A stretch of 64,000 nt of DNA. Source: Hermodice carunculata. Its lineage: Eukaryota; Annelida; Polychaeta; Eunicida; Amphinomidae. The stretch is taken from positions 31,230,722 to 31,294,721 of the forward strand of contig OZ026615.1 of NCBI GenBank assembly GCA_964020975.1, in the 5' to 3' direction. The notes under the pieces were generated by a model, which saw nothing but the letters and a program-made list of their open reading frames with translations, was not told the DNA's origin and searched no databases. The translations under genes were made by a program, and so were the position numbers. Below are positions 12,451-23,640 of the stretch, in pieces (within the stretch, counting starts at the first letter, position 1; every line of letters begins with the position of its first letter).

Positions 12451-13513
12451 AGCGATACTACATACCGATAACGCACCTATCGTGGCTATATGCTGCAGCT
12501 ATGCTTTTCCCCCAGCCTAAGTTGACCGTCAAGACATTTTGAAACAAGAAGCTGTGTTTAAATTCACTTTCCTGCAAAATATTGGCAGATTGGCCAGCTT
12601 CTCTGTTAACTTTGTCTTACAACTTGGTTACGGTTGATTTGACCGACTAGGTTTTTTAGGGGTGATTGTTTGTGGAGGGTGATTTCGCTGGTCAGTCACA
12701 TGTTGCAGCTGGTCTAAGGCTGTACAACTGGAGCATTGTACCAAAATTTTGCATCACAGTTCTTGAAAAATTTTACAGAGTTTACCCAAAATGAGTGTTT
12801 CTCATGTGAAGAAGTTTATTGAGAAAATGATCCAGGGAATGTAAATTTGCTGCTGCAATTGGACAACCCTTTGGTCTTGCACGTCAGGTCATTTAACATT
12901 ACAAAAACATCCCTGCCAAGGCAATCTGGTCGTTTTGACCAGGTGGGAACTGGAGTCGGTAATTGCAGGTACTACGGCACCATGATTATGCCTATTCCCA
13001 TGCAGAACTTGCCGGGGTATATCAAAGAGAGACAATGTAAGAACATTTTCAAAAATTAGGTGAAATCATTCTTGATGCATAAGATGGGATTACTGGAGAG
13101 GGACAGCTTTATATATTTATAGTTTCAGAGTCTTAGTGTTATCAGGGACCTGTAAGTTATATATATATAGCAGGCCCTTGGTGCTTATATTCATCTATAT
13201 ATTAATTTATTGAAAATTTAGATCAATATTTTAATTCATAAATAATTAAAGCATTTCAGCTACAAACCTGTGCAAAGCAACTCATTATTTTTCCGATTTC
13301 ATACTTGCATTGTTGCTATTTTCATGCTGTGGTCCACCGTGGAAGTAAGCCAAGGCAAGATTCCCTAGGCATTTGTTATTCCCGTTTCATGCATCATAGT
13401 TTGGTGTGCTTTCAGCAATTATATTGCACCATCCTGGCATCTGTGTGCATAAGATATTATCAATGAACATTCAATGATAAAAGTTAAGTACATTCAGGCC
13501 TAGTGATTATCTT
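12451..13513. other. Unassigned DNA between inverted copies
   Basis: Nothing recognisable apart from short AT-rich runs near 13155-13170. Confidence 0.4.
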
Positions 13514-13805
13514 AATGTATTTTTTCTTCTTGCTTTTGTAGAGAAAATACACAACTTAATAATTGCGGGATAATTTATCTGTTGATTTTCCCAGAATTAA
13601 TAAACATTATATGTGTGCAAAATTTCTCTAAAGCCTTACATCTATGAATACAAAAGACAAAAATGTATTTTTTCTTCTTGCTTTTGTAGAGAAAATACAC
13701 AACTTAATAATTGCGGGATAATTTATCTGTTGATTTTCCCAGAATTAATAAACATTATATGTGTGCAAAATTTCTCTAAAGCCTTACATCTATGAATACA
13801 AAAGT
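13514..13805 (+). repeat. 148-bp tandem duplication, nearly perfect
   Basis: The block starting AATGTATTTTTTCTTCTTGC at 13514 begins again at 13662, giving a period of 148 bp with essentially no differences. The match runs to about 13804. The unit contains TTTTTTCTTCTTGCTTTTGTAG, which looks like a strong polypyrimidine tract with an AG splice acceptor, and AATAAA in the second half. The near identity implies a recent event. Confidence 0.95.
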
Positions 13806-14528
13806 TTGTCTTATCTTGATTGATAACATGGTGATTTTTAAAAAATTATTTTTCCTTATTGCTTATACTTTTCTTCAGAATTTTGTACAATCTGAGGGAA
13901 AAAGCCAAATTAGTACAATAATGACTAAAATGTTGTGATTTCGTGAACCATGTGAAGGCAAGATACTCGAAACTCCACAAAATGTACCATTTTGCATGTT
14001 CAAATTCTAATTAATCCGGGGGGGGGGGAATGCCCCCCAGCATGCCTTTGGGCCGTGTAGGTCACATTTGGGCCACTGAAAAAAATACGGACTTTTTTTG
14101 GGGGGGGGGGGGCTACGTGGGTCTCTGACTGAGGTTGTAGCACTGGCCTGGGTCGATCAGTATTTATTAGGGAAGAGCGGCTTAAAAATACTTCTTCTTT
14201 TCCATTAATTTTAGGGTTGGCCTTTTTAGTCGGGTCTGTCAGGTTACTGGAACCACACATATATTTTTGTTAGGCCTTAAGTAACTTGGACATTTGTTGA
14301 AATATGTTGAAAATGGATGTTCTTTCCCCTTTAACACGTTACCTCTTTTGACGTCAGTTTAATTTGTTACCTGGGCACAGCCGGAGGCACTTGTCTTATA
14401 TAAATAAGAAGGTATGAACGGTTTGACAATGTGGCCGGCACACGCTGATTTGTAGTGGACAAAAAGATGTATATTAGAACCTTCAACAAAATAATATCTA
14501 TATTTTCGTCTGTCATTGTATTAAAGGT

Positions 14529-14555
14529 TACTACTACTACTACTACTATTACTAT

Positions 14556-14591
<36 letters not shown>

Positions 14592-14611
14592 TACTACTAT
14601 TAATAATAATT
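14529..14611. repeat. (ACT)n trinucleotide array
   Basis: Imperfect ACT repeats with ATT and TCT variants, followed by TAATAATAAT. Poly-Thr and poly-Val frames across it are artefacts. Two G-runs at 14019-14028 and 14098-14111 lie upstream with otherwise unassigned DNA. Confidence 0.95.
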
Positions 14612-14699
14612 TATTTAAACCTCTAGAACTGGGGAGTACATACAAAAGAACAGGTGTACATAAAAATCAAATAAGAGCCATGCACATATAATAAGATAT

Positions 14700-15760
14700 A
14701 ACTTAAGAATTACAATTGACTCTTAATGTATTTGAAGGCTTTGGTCAGCAACCTAGCCAGTGTGTGTACAGCAGATCCCATTTTGTTAAAATTGTTGTGA
14801 AATACTAAATACTTCAGGCTGTCAACAACACCATTATCTGAGATGTTGCCACTGTCTTTAGAAAAATTAGAAATACTAAATGAATTATAGTCACTGCCCG
14901 GACACTGTAACATAAATATCCTTAGAGGTAAAACTTTAAAAGATACAATGCTATCGATATGTCACCAGTTAAAATAAACTTAGATGTCATAAAGTGGCAA
15001 AAATCAATATACTGACAGTTCAACAAAAAGCTTTGTTGAGTAAAGACATATTTCTATCTTTAACATGTAATTGAATGCGGTTTAAACCTACAACCTCAAG
15101 TAAGTGTGAATTATAGGATTTACTCGGGAACCCAAGCACTTGCTTTTTTATGTTACTCTGAGTGGTATCAATAGGTTCCAGCTGTGTTTTGTTAAATGAG
15201 AGAACATCGGAACCATATAAAAGTGTTAGTAATCCTACTCTTCCCCATAGTTTGAGTTTAACAGCAGTAGATAGGCTTAGGTATGCCATACCAGCGCTAA
15301 GCTAAATACTGAAATACCGATTTACGACATGCGGAGAATCTCTTTCCAATATGAATATTGGACTTCAGGTCCAAAATCACCAAGTGATCAGCGTTACATA
15401 CTGCCATATCATCCAAGTGCCAGTTTACATTATTTATAAAAAGTGGTGACTTCTGCTGTCATGCATTTAGGTTTCTTGCAATCATACCGGAAACGCCAGT
15501 CCTTTGCATATGTTGAAAATCTACCAATCAGATTCTGTATCCCACTTATGGTTGAACTAAATCGTGTAACATAATCAGCATACACAGATGAGTTGTTCCC
15601 AACGTCGCCAATTTGCAAGCCAGGGCTAGCCTTATAGAGTTTGTCCAATAAATCATTTATAAGTCTATTAAACAGGAAGGGAAAGATACAGCTTCCCTGT
15701 CTGGTGCCACGAGTGGTTCCACAGAATACAACCCTCTAATCTTAAATCCACCGATACAAA
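14700..15760 (-). mobile_element. LINE reverse transcriptase fragment
   Basis: On the minus strand, GTRQGSCIFPFLFNRL lies at about 15720-15660. It continues into LLDKLYKASPGLQIGDVG and VYADYVT, the palm motif YADD with the second Asp replaced by Tyr. Further downstream, at 15289-15020, a C-terminal stretch reads LKLWGRVGLLTLLYGSDVL, typical of the region after the polymerase. The remaining C-terminal frame ends near 14710. The upstream endonuclease and the RT fingers are absent, so it is truncated at the 5' end. Several frame breaks are present. Confidence 0.8.
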
Positions 15761-16589
15761 AATAACCAATGGAAGCCAGCGATGAAATTCCATAATTTTT
15801 AGAAAAGACCATTATGCCATATTAAGTCAAAGCATTTTGAGCATTCAGACTACAAAGAAAAACTCGTGGCTGACCATTTGTAACATAAGCTTCAAAGTTT
15901 ATGTGGGTTCAAATGAAAGGACATGTGTGCCTGCCAATTCAGCGTTAAAAATATTTTTGTTGCTGTGCCCGTCGCTAATAGTCTGTTGGTACAACTGCCT
16001 CCACATTCACGCCGGCGTTTTGGTGAATGCTGAAATATCATTGGTTGATCCCTTTGTTGTCACGCCTCAGGTCACTTCGTGCCCAGGGAACTGCCGCGAT
16101 TCAAACACACAAAATATATTTTGGCATGTGTATTTCAAAACAAACTGAGTGCATTTCTTCATGATGGGGGCGCTCGCCTACTGGTAAGTAAAATACAATA
16201 TGTGCAGCACATAATTCAAACAATACTTATCCCTCAGAATCAATAGAACGCATACATATATAACGTAGCCTAAATTATATTTTTGAAGTGTATTTGGCAG
16301 AGATGATTTCATTTATCTGTGGTTCCGGTAACCTGACAAATCCTAGTAAACAGGCCAAACCCTAATATAAAAGGAACAAAAAAATTACTTTGAAGCTGCC
16401 CTATCCTAACAAAAATTAATCGACCCAGGCTGAAAGATTTTATCAAGAAAGTGGCGATCGTGTACCGTTATTTTGCAGTAAAATCCACTCAAACACACCA
16501 TTTTATCTCAACTTGTCTAAACGGTTAACTTGGGCCAGGGACACAGCTTAGCAACATAGTTACAGTTGTTCGGTGAAACAGCATAGTCC
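15761..16589. other. Unassigned DNA
   Basis: A 103-codon plus-strand frame at 15837-16148 has several cysteines but no signal peptide or family resemblance that I can defend. I see nothing else. Confidence 0.4.
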
Positions 16590-17560
16590 CGGTTTTTCGA
16601 TGATCGTTATCGTAATATTTTGCAACGTTCCATGTGTCCGTTCTCTGCGTTACCAAGGCAAACGGTTGTTCAAGACCTTTTAAAACATGACTTACTACAT
16701 TAATTTTAATATGCCCGCTTGGTTGTGTCTGAAGCAGTTATCATCGTTAATTACAAATCCAAATGCGACACATTACCTTGAGCCGCCGCGTGGTGAGCAC
16801 CATTCTGAACACTGCACAATGCATTGATTGCAGGACAGTTGCACAAAAATACATTTGATTGGGACATCAAAGTGAATCATGGCCGCAGCATATATCATAT
16901 CATAATAGGAGGTATGCATATTAACTGGGATCTGGCGCTGCCACCCAGACTGTAGCAAGGAACTTAACAGGAAGGAGGGCACATTCACATGTTAAGGAGG
17001 GCCACATGAGCTTCTGTGATAAAAGGAGCAAGTTCAGAAAACAAAAAGCTTAAGAAAAGTCATGCACTAAGTTTCAAAACATACAAGATCCCTAACATGT
17101 TTAGAAAAATTTAATTTCTATGGTAGGAAAGTGTTATTCCTGGATGATTCAGTGACATATCTTGTGAAAGTGCCCTGATCAAGGCTTAGCATTGTTCTGT
17201 TGCCTAACAACTGAGGGGACCAGAGCAGGTCTGCAGTTAATATAGTTTAATAAGAATACCTCCTATTGATGCTGTGGAACTTTTGGTTTCATATATTACC
17301 ACCCATCCACCCACCCTCAAGATTGTCCCAATACTCATTTACAAACCATTGGGTGCTGAATCCAAATTTTCAAAATAACAGGCAAGTCAATTGGATATTT
17401 TGAAGAGGTTGTATCCAAAATATATTTGTGATTAGTGTTAAGCGAATATTAATTTGTCAATTGAATGTAATATACAATATATAATGGTACTTTTCCAGAG
17501 TGAGCGCTACTTGAAAGTGTAAATACAATGCCATACAGTTGTAGGCCCCAGAATCAGGAA
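16590..17560 (-). repeat. Dispersed repeat, right inverted copy
   Basis: The reverse complement of this segment aligns with 11626-12250. It begins near CTGATTCTGGGGCC (17560-17547) and ends past GCAGAGAACGGACACATGGA near 16630. It carries about 100-200 bp of extra sequence around 16920-17260 relative to the left copy. Identity appears high in blocks, with indels between them. Confidence 0.8.
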
Positions 17561-17653
17561 TAAGAATGAGACACCGAAGACGCCCCAAGGTTATGAATTA
17601 AGTAGCAGCACAGGGCACACAAAGCAAGAGCCCCATGGAGTCAAAGATAGAGC

Positions 17654-18070
17654 TCAGTGGAGAAGGTTGCCCCTATAATGGATACAGATACGAAAGTACC
17701 GGCGGGTTTTTATATAAGGGGTAACAAAGGCATCCCCATTGACACGCGCTGCAGATGGTGGAGCGGGTGGCAAGAGAGGGGCTGCATTGCGCGCACTTGG
17801 CAAGGCTTCTGTTTCATGTGCCTGTGATCCCAATATAGACAAGACCTCCACGTAACGTGGCTCATAATTTGAACATGCAATTAAAATGTGTGGTTGTAGT
17901 TTGATTACAGTTTGTTGTAATTTATTTATCATGTTCGAACGGAGCAAATCTGTAACACAGGACAAAAGAGGACTGAAAATCCATGACGGCAGAAAAATAT
18001 GCTGACGGTTGCACAGGGACGAACTCCCCTCAGCCGAGCACTGTAGTCTGTAATTCACACAAATAGTCAT
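17654..18070 (-). other. Unrecognised open frame, 138 codons
   Basis: The frame contains a Leu/Arg-rich helical stretch (TDLLRSNMINKLQQTVIKLQ) and a Pro/Ala-rich linker (APLLPPAPPSAA). No family is recognised and no splice or promoter context supports it. It may be a fragment of a transposon protein or chance. It is listed only because it is the longest open frame in the region. Confidence 0.2.
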
Positions 18071-18179
18071 TTGCGTGTTCTGAGGTGTTTTGTACCCGTG
18101 TGAAATGCTGTTTTAAATGTTGACTCAAATACATGTTACCATTTAGGATAACCATTTTTTAAATTAAAACAGGAGTGCC

Positions 18180-18620
18180 ACTTTTCTCAAATTGTAGCAA
18201 CTTTTCTCTCCACTTTCCACCAGTCTTACTGCCGATATAATTATGTTTACCGATCCTACCCCCAGTTGCACCCATTGATGTTCCCTCTATCCTTCTCCCC
18301 CCTTTCCGACGTACTTACCCAGCTTAGCCCTTCTCTAAGTGTTCACCTTGTCCATCAAATGATGACTTTTTCCCCCAAAGTGATTACCACTCTCCTGTGA
18401 CCTGTCCCGTCCTCGGCCCCATAGCTTTATTGAACCCAGTGAAATATTTACCCCATACCTCTCTTTCATTCACCATCCTCTTCTTTCCCCTTTACCATTT
18501 CACCGCATACACATTTTCAGTACTTTTTCTATGCTAATACCTGTCCCCGGCTCGGTCGTATAGTTTTATCAAACCACGGCACGTGAAATATTTACTCCCA
18601 CTCTTTTTTTCGTCCAGTAC
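18180..18620. repeat. Pyrimidine-rich tract with a 140-bp direct repeat
   Basis: The plus strand is strongly C/T biased. A block at about 18401-18472 (CCTGTCCCGTCCTCGG ... GTGAAATATTTACCCC) recurs in diverged form at about 18540-18616 (CCTGTCCCCGGCTCGG ... GTGAAATATTTACTCCC). Confidence 0.6.
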
Positions 18621-19574
18621 TATGTGACTACTGGAAAGGAGAAGAATTAGTCACGACAATTTGAAAAAAGTAGCACTACTTTTGATTCGGTAATAAAACT
18701 TCTTGAGTATTGACTCACATGCCAACATTCAGAACATATCAGTATTCAGGATAGCCTTTTTAAAATTTAAAAAGTAGACTAGTTTATGCCATTCAACCAA
18801 CAACCAATACACACTGTGTTGCTGTTGTTTCTCCCCGTAGCATTTTCTGAGATTCACGTGAAGCTATTCCATTCTTCTTCGTTGAAAGCGGATCATTATC
18901 TTTCTAGCTGATGTAACCTTTTACAAAAATTATCTATTGAAGATGTTTCGTAAAGAAAAATAAATAGGAATATAACAACTGAAAAAGTTAAGAAATTTAT
19001 GTGTCAATATATTTGTAATTTAGCGATGGGCAGTGACAGGAAGGTATATGGAGGGTCTGGACTTGGCTAATGGATTTATAATATGGGTGTTACAGACGTG
19101 AAGCAGGTTGTTTGGCTTTTTGAGATGGCAATTGCATATATTTTGTGTATCTCCAGTATATAAGTGATTTTTTTTTCAAACTAAAAAGATGACTCCTTCT
19201 TCCTTCATTATTTTTGTTTCCAAGGTTAAGTATATGTTTAATAACAAGAACATGGTTTGGTTTTCAGTTTCCAGGGGTAATATGAAAAATGTTACATTTT
19301 AATAACTGTTCTGAACGTTAATAAGTATGACGAAAAACAAATTCTACAAATCCAGTAATGTGGAGATACTTGCCCTGTAAAAGTAAAACTCGAAACAGGC
19401 ATGACAGAGTTTTTTTTATCGTAAAAGCACAGCTGATATGTGATGCTTTATTGATCCTGTCATACTGGCAAGCAAAATGCCTTACTGTCTGTCAATGTGT
19501 GCCGCGAAAACGCACGACTTTTGGCCATTTTCACTTCTGTATTGATTGTGCACATTCCATGCTAGCCTGCGGGT

Positions 19575-19828
19575 GCAAAGTTGGCGGAGCGGTGACAGCC
19601 TTGCCTCTGCGGCTCAGGCTCGATTCACGGCCGGGGAACCGAGTGGAAATAGTTCTTATCACTCAGACTGTGCACGGTGGTTTGCTCCGAGCTCCTTTGG
19701 TTTCCTCCATCAAACGATTAGGTATGAATGTATTCGCCAACATCTGCGCCATGGTGAGTGATTAATATAGGCTGGGCCTGTTTCGCGATCTGTGTAAAAG
19801 ATATGGGTGTATACTTTCTTTCCATGCT
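19575..19828 (+). mobile_element. tRNA-derived SINE, copy A
   Basis: A pol III A box TGGCGGAGCGG lies at 19582-19592 and a B box GGCTCGATTC at 19617-19626. They are followed by a conserved body (GACTGTGCACGGTGG, TTTGGTTTCCTCC, GAGTGATTAATATAGGC, AAAGATATGGGTGTATAC). The same element is at the equivalent position in copy 2 of the segmental duplication, so the insertion predates that duplication. Two overlapping open frames across it are artefacts. Confidence 0.85.
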
Positions 19829-20308
19829 GTGTCAAGGGTGATGCAAAGAATAACGTTACCCGTATTGTGCTTGCGCACGCGCATTAAATCGAACTTCACA
19901 TTGGAATTCGGACAAGATTGAGAGGGAGAATTAATGGTCTATTAAAGGTATGTATGTCGAGATATACGAGCATAGGACCTTTTTTCAAAGAAAGTAGGTG
20001 ACTGTGTCATACGATCCAAGATCTATATAACACTTAAGAGTTTATCCAGCAGATGTTTAAAAATCCAAACACATGGATTTCTCAGAAAAGGATACAATTG
20101 CGACTTTGCACTAAAGTGAAAAGGTATGTTTTGTGAAGAAGTTTCATAAGATCAGCAAGAACCAACTTCGCCTCCACGCACACATAGCTTTTAGTTCAGT
20201 TACTTTACATGAATGTACAGATGTAAAACTACTTTCGGGGTGGATGCAGGTTGTTTAAAGTCCAAGGACCCATGCAGTGGATTGACACAGTTTGGTAAAT
20301 ATCGTCTG

Positions 20309-20435
<127 letters not shown>

Positions 20436-20830
20436 CATAATGCTGCGTATATAATTTTACTTAATGTATGAATTATGTGTATAACCCAGCTTGAAATAAA
20501 ACAATCTCCAATGTCACGTATTTTGTAGTAGATATTTTATGGTCGACTTTAAGTATTAGCCCATTGAATCGGTTGAACAGTAACACGAGATCATAGTGAA
20601 ATCATTAGGTTTCATAATAAATGTTTGATTTGCTGTCATTTTGATGTCCGCTACGATAAGGTTAATGTTTGATGTCAAGGGAATTTCCCGTGTCAACGAG
20701 AAAGCAATACATTAGAAATATTGAGTGACGTTTTTTTTTTTTGCCACCACTATGCATGTATTTAAACATTTTACGAAAAAATGGGTTGTTCATTGATGCT
20801 TTGAATCACATCGGCCATATCAAATTGGTG

Positions 20831-20847
20831 TATCTTGTTTATTTCAG
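20831..20847 (+). promoter_or_regulatory. Candidate 5'UTR splice acceptor, GPCR 1
   Basis: TATCTTGTTTATTTCAG precedes a region conserved up to the receptor start. The same pyrimidine-rich acceptor sits at 45084-45100 upstream of GPCR 2, and a similar CATCTTTGTTTCAG at 58292-58305 upstream of GPCR 3. In all three a related stretch with AACAAYRTGA follows. This supports a noncoding first exon further upstream. No donor was identified. Confidence 0.5.
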
Positions 20848-21296
20848 GAGATATGGCAATGTTAACTCAAGCAACAATGTGACCACAAGTCAGGTTCTTC
20901 AGCAACCCATATACAAGTGAATATTGAAGTGTACGCGATTAACGGATAACACGCACAGTTTTTTTATTTGCATTGTTATTCAAGTGTATTCAATATTTGT
21001 TGAACATGAACCATGCTCAAATAAGTGAATAACTTTGTAAGCATACAGAAAATCAGAAGCGGATTCAGAGTGGTGAATTAAAAAACAGGTCGCTACTACG
21101 TTCAAGGGATGTCAAGATCTGATTGACGACAAGAATACGAATGGAAATTAATACACAAGTGCTTTTCACGTTCGTCGAATAGCGTCAATACGTTAAGAGA
21201 ATATTCAAGAAAGGAGTTTGCCACCGGTACCGTTTATTGCTGATACATTTCGTCAAAACTTCGTTTCATAGATTATCTTTATATATCATATGGACA

Positions 21297-22319
21297 ATGG
21301 ATTTCCCTTCTCAATACCATTCCCATGTTTCATCACATACGGTCACGACCTTTCTGGACGTGAATATTAGTTTTGCCTGTACACTCACTAATCACACAAC
21401 ATGTGTGACACCGACACCACATCGTGTAATTGGTGCAGGGGATATTGCACGTTGTATGTTCACTATTATCGTGGCCATTTTATCTTTTGTCCTAAATACA
21501 ATTACCATCTTGGCTGTCATAAAAACAGAATTGTTACGAAATGTTGCTGGTAATTTTATAATCAGTTTGGCTATATCAGATATTGGTATTGGCGTTGTCG
21601 TAACTTTCAATATTTATCCAGGTCTAAAATCAAAATGGCCATATGGTGACGTCATGTGTCAGATGGCTGGTATGATGCTAATGACTTTCATTGCAGCCTC
21701 AGTTTGGACTATAATGTTCATGAGTATTGATAGGTACCTTGCTATAGAGAAACCGCTCCAATATCCAATGATAATGACAGAAAAAAAGAGTTACTTTATG
21801 ATTGCACTTTCTTGGATACCAGCTGTGATAGTATGTTCTTTACCCCTTTTTGGATTTGACAAGTACAGTTACAACAAGAATGAACACATGTGTGGAGCCG
21901 GATCGCTGGAAGCACCAAGATTTGTGCTTCTTTATATTGTGTACATGACACCTCCTGCCATCTCGGTTTATGTTCTTAATCTAATGATTCTGTTAGCTGC
22001 GAGGAAGACAATCAGGCGAGTTACGGCAGAAGAGCTATTTTACACCCAGAAACCCTCTGGACTTAAGCGTCAAATCAAGGCTGCTCGTACTGTTGGAATG
22101 GTGGTATTAACTTTCACAATTAGTTGGCTACCATGTATATTTTGGAATTTAGTTGCAGCTATAACAAGCAATCCGATACCGCCAGCACCGGAATACATCA
22201 TTGTGTGGCTTGGTTTATGCAATTGTTTCTTTCATTTTTTCATATACAATTTTATGAATACACACTTTAGAGAAGCTGTACATAAACTGTTTTCAAGATG
22301 TAAAACCTCATCACAGTGA
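21297..22319 (+). CDS. Class A orphan GPCR, paralogue 1
   Basis: Seven-transmembrane receptor, 340 aa, one coding exon. The start at 21297 is chosen because MDxxSxYHS aligns with the start of paralogue 2. An upstream in-frame ATG at 21237 would add 20 residues but is ACG in paralogue 2. The extracellular N-terminus has N-glycosylation sequons NIS (23) and NHT (32). Visible landmarks are N67 (1.50), D95 (2.50), C121 (3.25) paired with C199 in ECL2, DRY 145-147, W173 (4.50), and F273/W277/P279 in TM6. TM7 has H313-F-x-x-Y317 in place of NPxxY. Helix 8 reads FREAVHKLF, followed by C335 as a likely palmitoylation site. Position 3.32 is Leu, so a classical monoamine ligand is unlikely. Position 7.43 is not Lys, so it is not an opsin. 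Ligand and G protein are unknown. It is very similar to paralogue 2, with a 251-bp stretch identical at the DNA level. Confidence 0.96.
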   Translation: MDFPSQYHSHVSSHTVTTFLDVNISFACTLTNHTTCVTPTPHRVIGAGDIARCMFTIIVAILSFVLNTITILAVIKTELLRNVAGNFIISLAISDIGIGVVVTFNIYPGLKSKWPYGDVMCQMAGMMLMTFIAASVWTIMFMSIDRYLAIEKPLQYPMIMTEKKSYFMIALSWIPAVIVCSLPLFGFDKYSYNKNEHMCGAGSLEAPRFVLLYIVYMTPPAISVYVLNLMILLAARKTIRRVTAEELFYTQKPSGLKRQIKAARTVGMVVLTFTISWLPCIFWNLVAAITSNPIPPAPEYIIVWLGLCNCFFHFFIYNFMNTHFREAVHKLFSRCKTSSQ

Positions 22320-22508
22320 CTTGAATGAAGCTGTATGTACACGATTCCCAACCAGGAAAACTGATAACTGTGACGTTCTGTTACATATATAGCAATTTGT
22401 AATCGTACGGATTTTTGCGTATTCGTGACTGCAATTGTAGTAATGTTCAAATTCCGGTGTATGAATGAGTGTGTCCTTTTTTGCTGATGTCTCCTTTATT
22501 TGATTTGC

Positions 22509-22514
22509 AATAAA
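22509..22514 (+). promoter_or_regulatory. Poly(A) signal of GPCR 1
   Basis: AATAAA, 190 bp after the stop. It lies in a conserved 3' region (GATGTCTCSTTTATTTG precedes it) and has a positional counterpart after GPCR 2, which supports it. Confidence 0.6.
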
Positions 22515-22839
22515 TTAGTGTAGTGCATATTGTGTGGAGCTTCTGACAGGGGCAGCTAACCGAGGAGCATCTCTGCATTGGGCAGCATCTGAATTTGTTC
22601 CAGTTGGGACCAAAAACGTTTTCTCATAGCAGCCCAAACAAGCTTGATTGATAGAGTATATAGAATAGGGATATCCTTCAGAATATATCTTCAGGTTTTA
22701 GAATACTAATGATTTTTAACAGTGGCTCAGTATCTGCAATAATATCGTTTGTGCAAATATCTTATCAGCTTTAAGCCCTCTTTTTTGTTTGATAAAAATT
22801 CTACCTGAAGAATGACTGAAAGCTTAGCGGAAAAGACGA

Positions 22840-23640
22840 GATTGGATGAAGAGACTGAGTTGTGTTTGAGGAGAAGCGTGTAACCAGTTGATATTATACA
22901 AACACAATATCCTGAGAGTACAGATCACTCTGGAAAATTTACTGGCAATTTTATTCCTATGCCATGTCCATGACAAATCTTATTCATCCGTATACCAATA
23001 AATTTAAACAGTAATGCACTCTTTTAAATCCAGTCTGATTAATATATAAACCCAACTGAATTGAGGACAATGAAAAATCATGTACTTAGGTTTTGTGATG
23101 TTTGAAGATTGTTTGTAAGCTACTACCCAGTCTTGTACTTTCAGTTATTCTAAGTTAATATTTTTAGATTTTGATCTGTTGAACCCAGTAGAAAAATTAG
23201 AAAAGAGGGATTTCGGTAGTATTTTGTGATACATATAAAGAATTGACTCAAGGTCATTTTATAGATGAGGAGCAGAATAAGTCCAAGGATTAGCTTCCTC
23301 TGGCACTGCAGTGTTAATAGGAACTCAGTAATATTGTTTCATCTGCAAAAAGGATTGAGTCAAAGTTATTTGAGGAAGAGTAAATGTCGTTTATGTAGAT
23401 GAGGAACAGAAGGTACCCAAGGATAGATCCTTGTGACACTCCAGTACTATTAAGTAATTTTGATACACAGTGCATATCATTTATGTAGATGAGGAACAGA
23501 AGGGGTATGAAATTGATCCTGGTGGCACTCAAGTGGTTATATGTAAAGTTTTACAGCATATACCATCATACTCTACATAAATTGAGTTCCATCAATGAAA
23601 TAACTTTGAAACCGTCAATAAAGCTATTTTGTAGTATAAA
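22840..23640 (-). mobile_element. LINE RT fragment with repeated palm module
   Basis: The minus strand reads TGVSQGSILGYLLFLIYIND and then SNNFDSILFADETILLSSY, i.e. the RT motifs GVPQGSILGP...YIND and FADD (with Glu for the second Asp). The stretch encoding the IYIND region occurs three times in tandem, near 23262, 23398 and 23487 (ATGTAGATGAGGAACAGAAG). The homologous block in copy 2 (48140-48540) has a similar tandem arrangement. The DNA at 22840-23010 matches 47868-48000 in copy 2. Confidence 0.75.

Noticed and set aside
14367-14691. Poly-Val and poly-Thr frames
   Set aside because: Translation of the ACT trinucleotide array.
19575-19650. A functional tRNA gene
   Set aside because: A and B boxes are present, but the acceptor and anticodon arms do not pair convincingly. 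The conserved downstream body shows it is a SINE.
19358-19765. 135-codon frame as a gene
   Set aside because: It runs across the tRNA-derived SINE and is not preserved in the duplicate copy.
21237-21296. Upstream ATG of GPCR 1 as the start
   Set aside because: The added 20 residues are not preserved. Paralogue 2 has ACG at the equivalent site, and its protein start aligns with 21297.
21392-21610. Minus-strand frame conserved in both GPCR copies (also 45634-45852)
   Set aside because: It is a shadow of the receptor coding strand. Its conservation follows from the 251-bp identical tract.
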